A stretch of 64,000 nucleotides of DNA from Fusobacterium naviforme (GTDB lineage Bacteria; Bacillota; Clostridia; Lachnospirales; Lachnospiraceae): assembly GCA_003014445.1 (NCBI GenBank), contig PYGH01000001.1, forward strand, positions 62,001 through 126,000, read 5' to 3'. Position numbers and translations under genes: made by a program. Position 1 is the first letter of the stretch, and every line of letters begins with the position of its first letter. Below the pieces are notes generated by a model. It was not told the DNA's origin. It did no database searches and was given only the letters and a program-made list of their open reading frames with translations. This document shows, piece by piece, positions 1 to 7,816 of this stretch.

Positions 1-2
1 AG

Positions 3-20
3 GTAAGCGCTCAGTGTCAG
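3..20 (+). repeat. IS66 left terminal inverted repeat
   Basis: Reads GTAAGCGCTCAGTGTCAG and matches the reverse complement of 2803-2820 at 17 of 18 positions. The GTAA tip is typical of IS66 ends. It sets the left boundary of the element two bases from the window edge. Confidence 0.9.
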
Positions 21-185
21 TGCGGCTAGTTTAACACTTTTGAATGTGCCATAATCGTGGAAAACGAGAGTATTTTAGTCTCAGTCTTCCTGCTGGCATT
101 CACAGTAGTGGATCATTTCACTACACTGCCACTTCCCACGATGGGACTATTTTACTCTACTTAAGAAGAGAGGAAGTCCCATGAT

Positions 186-247
186 GAGTAAACGTGCACA
201 TCCCCGCTCTGATGAAGAGTAAACGTGCACATCCCCGCTCTGATGAA
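186..247 (+). repeat. 31-bp perfect tandem duplication at the tnpA start
   Basis: Two exact adjacent copies of a 31-nt unit (186-216 and 217-247) cover the first codons of tnpA. Since 31 is not a multiple of three, translation from the original start at 181, which has an AGGAAG site upstream, now stops at the TAA at 220-222 after 13 codons. The second copy supplies an ATG at 212 that puts the rest of tnpA back in frame. It looks like a replication-slippage event after insertion. Confidence 0.9.
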
Positions 248-619
248 GAGTGGCATCAAATCATACTTGCAGCCAGATCATCCGGCTTGAACGATTTTGA
301 ATACTGCAGATCTAACGGCATCCCGCGCAGCACCTTTTACAGGGCACTGGCTCGATTACGTCTGCATGCCTGTGAGATCCAGGCGAGAGCTGAAAGGCCC
401 AAGTACAAGCAGGAGGTTGTTCCGATAAATATATCGGAGCTCCCGATCAGCAAAGAGGATCGGATGCATCCGGATTTGCACATGGTCGATGAACCATTGC
501 CAGCTTCGTTTGAAGCGACGATGCGCATCACACTTGAAGGCGGCACGCTGGAGTTGACCAACCAGGCAGATACTGCACTGGTTGCCAGTATCCTGAGCAT
601 GCTGAACAGCCGATGCTAG
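212..619 (+). CDS. tnpA: IS66 accessory protein TnpA, 5' end rearranged
   Basis: The protein (about 135 residues) starts MKSKRAHPRSDEEWHQ and has the helix-turn-helix-like region of IS66 TnpA proteins (residues about 10-45: ARSSGLNDFEYCRSNGIP then STFYRALARL). TnpA is an accessory factor needed with TnpB for IS66 transposition. The start was moved by the 31-bp duplication: the ATG at 181 gives only a 13-codon peptide, while the ATG at 212 or a GTG at 194 reads through. Neither alternative start has a clear ribosome site, so expression would depend on reinitiation inside the aborted peptide. The stop overlaps the tnpB start by seven bases (613-619), the usual coupling in this family. Confidence 0.75.
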   Translation: MKSKRAHPRSDEEWHQIILAARSSGLNDFEYCRSNGIPRSTFYRALARLRLHACEIQARAERPKYKQEVVPINISELPISKEDRMHPDLHMVDEPLPASFEATMRITLEGGTLELTNQADTALVASILSMLNSRC

Positions 620-983
620 GCGATATCTCCAGCGCAAACCGCATCTACCTGGTTTGTGGCTTATAGATATGAGAAAGAGCATTGATGGTCTGATGGCGAT
701 CGTACGCGACACCTATGAGCTGGATCCGTACAGTAATGCTGTATCCCTCTTCTGCGGAAGACGTGCCGATCGCATCAAGGCGCTCCATTACGAAAAGGAT
801 GGGTTCTGCCTTTTGTATAAGCGGCTTGAGAAAGGCGCGAATGACAACTTCCGGTTTCAGTGGCCGCGCCACGCATCCGAAGTTCGCAACCTTACGAAAC
901 GGGAGTTCCGCTGGTTACTCGATGGCCTTTCCATCGATCAGCCGAATGCCATTCAGCCGAGTCGGGAGAAGCACGACTTCTGA
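613..983 (+). pseudogene. tnpB: IS66 Orf2 accessory protein TnpB, frameshifted
   Basis: From the coupled ATG at 613 the frame gives MLGDISSANRIYLVCG and then hits TAG after one more codon. The family continues at this point with YTDMRKSIDGL, and that continuation is present one frame over from 669 (MRKSIDGLMAIV). One base is missing near 663. The rest, FRWLLDGLSIDQP at the C-terminus included, is an ordinary TnpB of about 120 residues. Use of the ATG at 669 alone would remove the first 18-20 residues. TnpB is required for IS66 transposition in studied members, so this lesion probably inactivates the copy. Confidence 0.85.
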
Positions 984-1106
984 GCTTGGTAATGTTGCAC
1001 AAACTTTCAAAAATTGCATAAAGCTATCCTCCGGGAAGGCCCACGCACCCTAGAAAATACGTGCTTTCGGCGGTATAATCAGAGCAGTTTTGAAAGGACG
1101 TATACC

Positions 1107-2785
1107 ATGAGCATTATGGATTTCGGCGATAAAAGCAAAGACGAAATAATCGAATACCTCATAGACGAGCACAACGCCACGGAACGTGAGACAGCTCAGC
1201 TCCGTCAGGAACTTGCTGAGGCCAAGGAGACCATCGAAGAGTTTAAACGGATGATCTTTGCCTCACGATCCGAAAAGAAGCACGTTGGTTATGATAACCC
1301 TGAGCAGCTGACGCTGATGGACCTTTTCAACGAAGCGGAGCTGGCAGCGGATCCGAACGCTGAAGAACCTACAGAGGAGACTATCGTCAAGGGCTGCATC
1401 CGCAAGCAGGAAGGCGAGAAAAAGAAGAAGGCGTCTTATAAGGAGCTTTATGACAAGCTTCCATCGAGAGACCTTCTGTGCCACCTTGCTCCGGATGCGA
1501 AGATCTGCCCACAATGCGGCAGCACCATGGAGCGCGTTGGCTGGGAGAAAGTCCGTACCGAACTGGAGGTCATTCCGGCGCAGATCCGTCTCGTGAATAT
1601 CTATCAGGAGACGGTTCGCTGCCAGAAATGCTACGAAGAGACTGGATACGCGGGATTTGCCCGTGCCGTGGTTCCATCTCCACTGATTCCTCACAGCCCG
1701 GCATCGCCGACGACCGTTGCGTATGTGATGTACCAGAAGTACATCAACTCCATGCCTCTGTACCGGCAGGAAAAGGAATGGAAACAGATGGGCGTGTCGA
1801 TCCAGCACGCAACGCTGGCGAACTGGTGCATCTACTGTGGCAAGAATTATATGAAGCCACTCTATGACGCACTGGCGAGCACCTCCTCGAACGAGAGGTC
1901 ACCTGCGCAGATGAAACTCCGTGCCAGGTACTCAAGGAAGATGGCCGTAAAGCTCAGCAGAAATCCTACATGTGGATCCACTGCTCAGCGAATCTCGATG
2001 GTCTGCCGCCGATCATGCTCTATGAGTACAATTCTTCACGGGCAGGAGCGGTACCGCAGAACTTCTACAAGTCGTTCAGCGGCAAGTACTTCCGGGCAGA
2101 TGGGTATCAGGGATACAATCATCTGCCGAAGGGCGTCCTCCGATGTGGCTGCCTGGCACATTTCCGGCGTAAGTTCTATGACGCAATACCGTCAGAGGAC
2201 CGCAAGAGTGGTAAGTCCAGGTCACCTGCCGCAAAGGTCGTAAATCTCTGCTCGAAGCTGTTTGAGATCGAGCGTGAGTTTATCAATCTAAGCGCGGATG
2301 AACGCAAAATCAGACGAGAAGCATCTAAGGAGCACGAGATCTGGAAACAGATCTGGGATGCCTTAGATCGAATCTCAGCAAGCAAAACCAGCCTGCTGGG
2401 GAAAGCGGTGACGTATGCCCAGAATCAGAAACCGTACATGGAGAACTATTTCCTGGACGGCAGTATTCCGATTTCAAACAACTTCACCGAGAGCTGTGGC
2501 GCAAGACCGTATGCAGTGGGACGGAAAAACTTCTACTTTCACGATACACCTGCTGGTGCCGAAGCCAGTGCCATCATCTACAGTCTGGCGCAGACAGCGA
2601 AACTTAACAATCTGAGCGTCTTCAAATATCTGCAGGCGGTGCTCCTTTACATGCCGGACTACGTTCATGAGCCCGAGGGCATCGAGGAACTGATGCCATG
2701 GTCAGATAAGATGAAGAAACTCTGTGCAATAGACACGAAGGCAACTATCGAAGACAAGGATGGAAATCCAAAGATCTCACGATAG
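1107..2785 (+). pseudogene. tnpC: IS66 DDE transposase TnpC, frameshifted
   Basis: The first frame (from MSIMDFGDKSKDEIIEYL) carries the N-terminal coiled coil, the CPQCG...CQKC zinc-binding region and the leading part of the central domain. Near 1876 one base is missing, and the family sequence resumes in the next frame (EHLLEREVTCADETP). All three predicted catalytic acids lie after the break: Asp at 1910-1912, Asp at 2099-2101 (RADGYQGY) and Glu at 2489-2491 (NNFTESCGARPY). Restoring one base gives about 559 residues, a normal length. A ribosome site (GAAAGGA) precedes the ATG at 1107. As read, neither half is a complete transposase. Confidence 0.92.
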
Positions 2786-3496
2786 TAAGTTAGTGCACTC
2801 AGCTAACACTGAGCGCTTACGATTTTCAGTAGATTCCTTTTGAACTTGCTTATAAATTTCAACAGTGTGTAACCAGTTATACTCCATTGCAGCTCTGGTC
2901 CCTGCGAGATCATGCTGCTCTAACATTTCGATGATTTTCATATGCTCTTTGACTGAATCTTTCGTGTCGCTTATGTTGCCGAAATAAACATTTTCAACAC
3001 GAGCAACATGTGCACTTAATGTGCTTGTAAAACGTGATAAGAAATCATTATCAGCAAGATTTAGAAAAATATTGTGAAATGCAGTGTCAGATGCACGGCT
3101 CATGGCATTGTCTTTCGCTTGAATTGCATTACTAAGCTGTCTATTAATCTCTTTTAGATGCAGAATCGTGTCTTTATCTATCTTTGAATATGAGAAATCT
3201 ACAGCAAGAGAATGTAGATTTGCCAGAAGTCTGTAAACTTGTATGATATCCACATCGCCGATATTAGTAACTCGGCTTTCCCGTCCTGGGCTAATCGAAA
3301 TTAGTTTCTGATCAGCTAGAACCTGCATTGCTTCTCGTACAGGAGTACGACTGACAGAAAAATGTTCTGCTACTTCACTATCGAGGATTTTTTCTCCTGG
3401 CGCAAGTGTTCCATCTATAATCCAATCTCTCAGAGATTCATAAATCATTTGTTTTGCGCTTTTTGGCGCAGAATATACTTTTTTTGGAATTGGCAT
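2777..3496 (-). CDS. GntR-family regulator (FCD type) with an IS-derived tail
   Basis: The protein (239 residues) has an N-terminal winged helix-turn-helix (about residues 20-75, EVAEHFSVSRTPVREAM) and an all-helical FCD ligand-binding domain, so it is a FadR-subfamily regulator. ATG at 3496 is chosen because GGAGGG sits seven bases upstream; the longer start at 3529 has no such site. It diverges from the dpaL operon and probably controls it. The last 14 or so residues and the stop codon are read from the IS66 right end, so the native C-terminus has been replaced by an IS-encoded tail (after KESTEN). The FCD core seems complete, so it may still work. The ligand is not known. Confidence 0.85.
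   Translation of the reverse strand: MPIPKKVYSAPKSAKQMIYESLRDWIIDGTLAPGEKILDSEVAEHFSVSRTPVREAMQVLADQKLISISPGRESRVTNIGDVDIIQVYRLLANLHSLAVDFSYSKIDKDTILHLKEINRQLSNAIQAKDNAMSRASDTAFHNIFLNLADNDFLSRFTSTLSAHVARVENVYFGNISDTKDSVKEHMKIIEMLEQHDLAGTRAAMEYNWLHTVEIYKQVQKESTENRKRSVLAECTNLLS
2803..2820 (-). repeat. IS66 right terminal inverted repeat
   Basis: Read on the minus strand this is GTAAGCGCTCAGTGTTAG, the partner of the left end with one mismatch. It also encodes part of the C-terminal tail of the GntR-type protein on the minus strand, which marks the insertion point inside that gene. Confidence 0.9.
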
Positions 3497-3597
3497 ATTT
3501 TCCCTCCAAGTAATTAATGGTCCTTTCATCCGATATATCGCATATATGGTATCATATTATTGGCGTTGTGCAAAATAAATAATTGATTAATTCTATA

Positions 3598-3626
3598 TTG
3601 CAAAAAAATAGTCAAACCTATATACT
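3598..3626 (+). promoter_or_regulatory. Promoter of the dpaL operon
   Basis: TTGCAA (3598-3603), a 17-bp spacer and TATACT (3621-3626). It lies in the divergent region between the GntR gene and dpaL, in the right orientation for dpaL. Confidence 0.6.
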
Positions 3627-3641
3627 TGTATTAATAAGTAT
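3622..3641. promoter_or_regulatory. Candidate GntR operator over the dpaL -10 box
   Basis: Inverted repeat ATACTT-N8-AAGTAT, nested inside a wider TATTGCA (3596-3602)/TGCAATA (3641-3647) pair. It overlaps the -10 box, so a bound GntR protein would be expected to block transcription. The assignment to the neighbouring regulator is inference from position. Confidence 0.45.
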
Positions 3642-3704
3642 GCAATATATTGCCTACTGGATATCGTGAAGCGTGAATGATTTTAATTCGTTGGAGGTTT
3701 TCTT

Positions 3705-3830
3705 ATGAAAAAGGGAATAATAAGAACTGAAAAACCACCGCCGGTTACCGAGGGACCTGTTTATCGGTCAACTAGTATCCTAAATGTGTGGAAATATGTA
3801 GGAGGAATTTATAATGCAGGAGTCTATTAA
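3705..3830 (+). CDS. Small ORF upstream of dpaL, possible RidA N-terminal remnant
   Basis: A 41-codon ORF with a good GGAGGT site 7 nt upstream overlaps the start of dpaL by 17 bases in another frame. Its N-terminus (MKKGIIRTEKPPPVTEGPVY) resembles the opening of RidA/YjgF-family proteins, which typically start MKK-I-T---AP--IGPY, but the rest of that ~125-residue fold is missing. RidA deaminates 2-aminoacrylate, the first product of diaminopropionate ammonia-lyase, so a ridA remnant here would make sense. It could equally be a translated leader coupled to dpaL. The similarity is short and judged by eye. Confidence 0.35.
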   Translation: MKKGIIRTEKPPPVTEGPVYRSTSILNVWKYVGGIYNAGVY

Positions 3831-5019
3831 GTATTTTCATAAGGAAAGACGCTTAAATAACCTTTCTTCTGTTAAGGATTTTGGAGTGGAGAATGCAAGG
3901 AAGGTTATTAAGTATCATCAAAGCTTTCCTGAGTATGAGCCAACGCCACTTGTGGATTTAAAGGGACTTGCAGCAGATTTAGGTGTTAACAGCATTTATG
4001 TTAAGGATGAGAGCTATCGTTTCGGGCTGAATGCTTTTAAGGTTCTGGGCGGTAGTTATTGTATAGGCAGTTATATTGCGGATCAGCTCGGAGTGGATAT
4101 AAGTGAGATGCCGTTTGAGAGAATTACATCTCCAGAAGTAAAAGAAAAAGTAGGGAATATCACTTTTGTCACAGCTACGGATGGAAATCATGGTAGAGGT
4201 ATTGCCTGGACGGCTAATCGCCTGAATCAGAAGAGTGTTGTTTATATGCCGAAGGGAAGTGCTGAAGAGCGACTTCATAATATTCAGTTGCTTGGTGCTG
4301 ATGCCTCAATTACAGAGTTTAATTACGATGATGCTGTTCGTTTAGCAAAGAAAAATGCAGATGAGTATGGCTGGGTGATGGTCCAGGATACTGCATGGGA
4401 GGGATATGAAAAAATCCCGAGATGGATTATGCAAGGCTATACTACCATGGCTTATGAGGCTATCCAGCAGCTTGGCGATAATAAACCTACACATATTTTC
4501 CTTCAGGCGGGTGTGGGGGCAATGAGTGGTGGTATAACTGGATTTTTCGCTGACCTCTATGGTGATGAAGAACGTCCAGTGATTACAATTGTAGAGCCAA
4601 ATAAAGCGGATTGCATTTTCCGGACAGCCGAAGCTGATGATGGCAATCTTCATTTTGTAAAAGGCGATATGGATTCTATCATGGCAGGCCTTTGCTGCGG
4701 TGAGCCATGTACATTAGGATGGGAAGTCCTTCGCGATCATGCAGATTATTTCGTTTCCATGCCAGATTATGTTGCAGCAGAGGGAATGCGAATTCTTGGC
4801 GCGCCGTTGACAGGAGACCCTAGGGTGATTTCAGGAGAAAGTGGCGCATCTACTTTAGGATTTGTCGCAGAACTCCTTCGTAATCCGAGTCTCTGGGAGC
4901 TCAAGAAGAAATTAGGAATTGACGAAACGTCAAAAATTCTTTGTTTCTCTACAGAAGGAGATACAGATAAAGCTAATTACAAGCGTATTGTCTGGGATGG
5001 ACTTTATCCAGGCTTTTAA
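3814..5019 (+). CDS. dpaL: Diaminopropionate ammonia-lyase
   Basis: A PLP enzyme (401 residues) that breaks 2,3-diaminopropionate to pyruvate and two ammonia. Diagnostic features are the YRFGLNAFKVLGGSY segment with the predicted Schiff-base Lys76, the ATDGNHGRG phosphate/cofactor loop with Asp123, and QDTAWEGY with Asp192; these two aspartates correspond to the catalytic pair of E. coli YgeX/DpaL. Length matches the family. AGGAGG precedes the ATG. It is the first large gene of an operon with a carrier and two M20 hydrolases and is divergent from a GntR regulator. Codon use is AT-richer than in the genes to the right, in keeping with acquisition as a unit. Confidence 0.93.
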   Translation: MQESIKYFHKERRLNNLSSVKDFGVENARKVIKYHQSFPEYEPTPLVDLKGLAADLGVNSIYVKDESYRFGLNAFKVLGGSYCIGSYIADQLGVDISEMPFERITSPEVKEKVGNITFVTATDGNHGRGIAWTANRLNQKSVVYMPKGSAEERLHNIQLLGADASITEFNYDDAVRLAKKNADEYGWVMVQDTAWEGYEKIPRWIMQGYTTMAYEAIQQLGDNKPTHIFLQAGVGAMSGGITGFFADLYGDEERPVITIVEPNKADCIFRTAEADDGNLHFVKGDMDSIMAGLCCGEPCTLGWEVLRDHADYFVSMPDYVAAEGMRILGAPLTGDPRVISGESGASTLGFVAELLRNPSLWELKKKLGIDETSKILCFSTEGDTDKANYKRIVWDGLYPGF

Positions 5020-5078
5020 GTGTTGTTATAGCACCGATATTTAAGTGTTACTTTTTAGTTTGATTGGAGGATAGAAAG

Positions 5079-6494
5079 ATGGGAGAGAAGAAACTTAGTA
5101 AACAGAAATTTCAAATGCCGCACATATTTATTATCCTGTACGCAATTATTCTGGTTATGGCTGTTCTCAGTTATATTATTCCTGCAGGAGAATATACCCG
5201 TATCGCTGATGCAGTTACAGGGCGAGAGATTATTGATCCTAATTCCTATCAGGTAATCGCTTCTACCCCTACATCCATTATGGAATTTTTTGAAGCCTTC
5301 CCGAAAGGCTTTGTAGAAGCTGGATATGTTGTTGTATTAACTTTTTGTGTCTGCGGTGGATTTTATGTTGTTAATAAGAGTGGAATTGTAGCTGGCGTTA
5401 TTCAGGCCATTGCGAAGAAAATGAAAGGGAGAGGAATTATTATCATTCCTATTCTGATGATCACATTCGCATTAATCGACTGCTTTATTGGAATGTGCGA
5501 GCTTTGCATGGTATATGTGCCGATTATTTTGCCTTTAATGCTTGCATTAGGATTCGACTCTATGACGGCCTGTGCAACTGCACTTTGTGGCTCCTGTATC
5601 GGTTTCACATCTGCCCTTGCAAACCCGTTTACAACTATTATCGGACAGAAGATTGCAGGCCTGCCACTTTTATCTGGATGGCAATTCCGTCTATGCTCGA
5701 TGCTTGTTGTGGGTATTTGCGGAATTTCATACGTGATGCTTTATGCGAAAAAAGTCCAGAAGGACCCAAAGTCTTCTATTGTGTATGAAAGCGATCTGAA
5801 ACTACGTGAAGATATGGCTGAAACCATTAATAAGGAGGTTCATCTGACTCCTCGTCAGAAATTATCCGGAGTCATTTTCCTTGTTCTGTTTGCACTTATG
5901 ATTGTAGGTGTATTCCTTTGGGGATGGGACATGCCGGAAATTGGCGCAACATTTATCATGATGGCTATTTTCTGCGGCCTTGTTGCCGGAATGACTGGTA
6001 ATGAAATTTGTGACGCGTTTATGGAAGGCTGTCAGCAGGTATTATTAGGCGCACTTATTGTTGGTCTTTCAAGAGGTGTATCTGTCATTATGAATGATGC
6101 GAAGATAACAGATACTATTATTCATTCTCTTGCAATGGTTCTGCAGAATCTTCCTTCTGCAGTAACGGCAGTTGGTATGCTGATCGTTCAGACACTGATG
6201 AACTTCCTAATCCCTTCAGGATCTGGCCAGACCGTTGTTACGATGCCGATCATGGCTCCTTTAGCAGATCTTGTTGGTGTTACTAGACAGACTGCAGTTT
6301 TAGCATTGCAGTACGGTGATGGCTTCTCTAATATTTTCTATCCGGTTTCTGGATATTTTATGGCAACTCTTGCACTTGGACATGTGCCATATGAAAAGTG
6401 GATTAAAAAGATGCTGCCGTTATTCGGTATCTGGACATGTGTTGCTGCAGCATTCATGATTATTGCGCAGGTAATTCAGTGGGGTCCATTCTAA
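5079..6494 (+). CDS. YfcC/DcuC-superfamily membrane carrier
   Basis: A polytopic membrane protein of 471 residues with about 12 hydrophobic segments and the features of YfcC-like carriers (N-terminal HIFIILYAIILVMAVLSYII; YIIPAGEYTR; LIPSGSGQTVVTMPIMAPLA near the C-terminus). Members of this group are placed near dicarboxylate and amino-acid carriers; substrates are mostly unproved. The context (dpaL and two amidohydrolase-like enzymes) suggests uptake of diaminopropionate or an N-acylated form. The ATG at 5079 is chosen since GGAGG lies at 5066-5070; a TTG at 5064 would overlap that site. Confidence 0.85.
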   Translation: MGEKKLSKQKFQMPHIFIILYAIILVMAVLSYIIPAGEYTRIADAVTGREIIDPNSYQVIASTPTSIMEFFEAFPKGFVEAGYVVVLTFCVCGGFYVVNKSGIVAGVIQAIAKKMKGRGIIIIPILMITFALIDCFIGMCELCMVYVPIILPLMLALGFDSMTACATALCGSCIGFTSALANPFTTIIGQKIAGLPLLSGWQFRLCSMLVVGICGISYVMLYAKKVQKDPKSSIVYESDLKLREDMAETINKEVHLTPRQKLSGVIFLVLFALMIVGVFLWGWDMPEIGATFIMMAIFCGLVAGMTGNEICDAFMEGCQQVLLGALIVGLSRGVSVIMNDAKITDTIIHSLAMVLQNLPSAVTAVGMLIVQTLMNFLIPSGSGQTVVTMPIMAPLADLVGVTRQTAVLALQYGDGFSNIFYPVSGYFMATLALGHVPYEKWIKKMLPLFGIWTCVAAAFMIIAQVIQWGPF

Positions 6495-6537
6495 TCCGAA
6501 GTTTGGAATGTTTTAGTTTCCGAAAGGAAGGATGATA

Positions 6538-7734
6538 ATGAGTAATGAAGATATATCAAAGAGTTTAAAGAACATTGAAACTTCTGTTCATGATGATTTC
6601 ATTAAGTTCGCGCAGAAGCTGGTTCAGACAAAGAGCCTTACTTGTCAAGAAAGAGAAGTTGCTTTTCTCGTTGAAGAGAAGATGAAGGATCTAGGCTACG
6701 ATGAAGTGACGGTGGACAGTGTTGGAAACGTTCTTGGACGTATAGGAAACGGTGCGAAGATTCTGATGTTCGATTCGCATATGGATACGGTGACAGTCAA
6801 CAATTTAAACGAGTGGGAACACGATCCGTTTGGTGCGGCTATCGAAAATGGCAGGATTTATGGTAGAGGCGCATGCGATATGAAGTGCGCACTGGCAGCA
6901 TCTGTTTATGGCGGATATATTGCGAAAGAGATCGGCATTCCAGATGATGTTACAGTGCTTGTGTCTGCATCTTGCATGGAAGAAGATTATGATGGAGAGG
7001 CTGTTCGGTTAATGCTGAAGGAACACAATCTTCGACCAGATGCAGTTATCATCTGTGAACCGACGAGCCTGAAAATAGCAACTGGCCATAGAGGAAGGAC
7101 CTCGATTGAAATCAATGTTAAGGGCACACCATGTCATGCAAGTAATCCAAATAATGGAGTCAATCCTGTTTATTTGATGACGGATATTATTCGTAATATT
7201 ATGAAACTTTCGGATGATCTGGATTATCAGGATGGTCAAGATAATGGATCGGTGGCACTTACAAATATTTATTGCAATACTGCTTCCAACAATTCTGTAC
7301 CTAATGACGCGACAATCGTTCTTGACCGTAGACTGGCTAATGGAGAATCGGAAGAAAGTATCAGCCTGGAAATGAATAGATTACTGGAAGGAACAGAGGG
7401 ATCCTGGAAATTTATGGATATACCAGGAAAGAGCTGGACTGAAACAGACTTTATGTTCCATTCATTTTTACCAGCTTGGAATATTTCATCGGATCATTCT
7501 CTCGTTAAGGGTGCAATAAGTGCGTTTAAAGAAATTAAAGAGCAGGATCCAGTGTTATATCAGATGGGAGCAAGTACAAATGCTGTTGTTACGGCAGGAT
7601 TGCTGCATATTCCTACGATTATTTTTGGACCAGGTAATATGGAGCAAGCACATGCTACGGACGAGTACTGTGATATTCAGATGATGGTAGATGCAGCATT
7701 AATGTATGCAGATATCTGTCACAATTTCAGCTAA
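6538..7734 (+). CDS. M20-family metallohydrolase (ArgE/DapE/ACY1 type)
   Basis: A cytoplasmic dizinc amidohydrolase of 398 residues. Metal and catalytic positions are visible in order: FDSHMDT (His81, Asp83), GACDMK (Asp114), MEED (Glu148/149), CEPT (Glu174), HRGR, and a late EQAHATDEY His. The dimerisation lid lies between about residues 185 and 300. It probably removes an acyl or aminoacyl group from an amino acid. ATG at 6538 is preferred over 6532, as the AAGGAAGG site would abut the earlier codon. Its position between the carrier and the second M20 gene suggests it supplies substrate to DpaL; this is inference. Confidence 0.85.
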   Translation: MSNEDISKSLKNIETSVHDDFIKFAQKLVQTKSLTCQEREVAFLVEEKMKDLGYDEVTVDSVGNVLGRIGNGAKILMFDSHMDTVTVNNLNEWEHDPFGAAIENGRIYGRGACDMKCALAASVYGGYIAKEIGIPDDVTVLVSASCMEEDYDGEAVRLMLKEHNLRPDAVIICEPTSLKIATGHRGRTSIEINVKGTPCHASNPNNGVNPVYLMTDIIRNIMKLSDDLDYQDGQDNGSVALTNIYCNTASNNSVPNDATIVLDRRLANGESEESISLEMNRLLEGTEGSWKFMDIPGKSWTETDFMFHSFLPAWNISSDHSLVKGAISAFKEIKEQDPVLYQMGASTNAVVTAGLLHIPTIIFGPGNMEQAHATDEYCDIQMMVDAALMYADICHNFS

Positions 7735-7816
7735 ATTAAAGGCAATACCGTATAAGTCTGGCATTTGCCACGGTACAGAATATATACCGCGGCATTTCTA
7801 TTAGAAAGGTGAGAAT

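Larger units (their letters stand above)
3..2820 (+). mobile_element. IS66-family insertion sequence, probably defective
   Basis: Near-perfect terminal inverted repeats begin GTAAGCGCTCAGTGT at both ends (17 of 18 matching). Between them lie three genes in the standard IS66 order tnpA-tnpB-tnpC, with the tnpA stop overlapping the tnpB start. Each gene carries a frame-disrupting change: a 31-bp tandem duplication in tnpA, a missing base early in tnpB, and a missing base near the middle of tnpC. The ends look usable if a transposase were supplied in trans, but self-mobility is unlikely. Only two bases of left flank are visible, so the 8-bp target duplication expected for the family cannot be checked. 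The right end lies inside the 3' end of a GntR-type gene on the opposite strand. Confidence 0.93.

Noticed and set aside
1-2828. Target site duplication of the IS66 copy
   Set aside because: Only two bases of left flank are in the window, which cannot confirm an 8-bp duplication.
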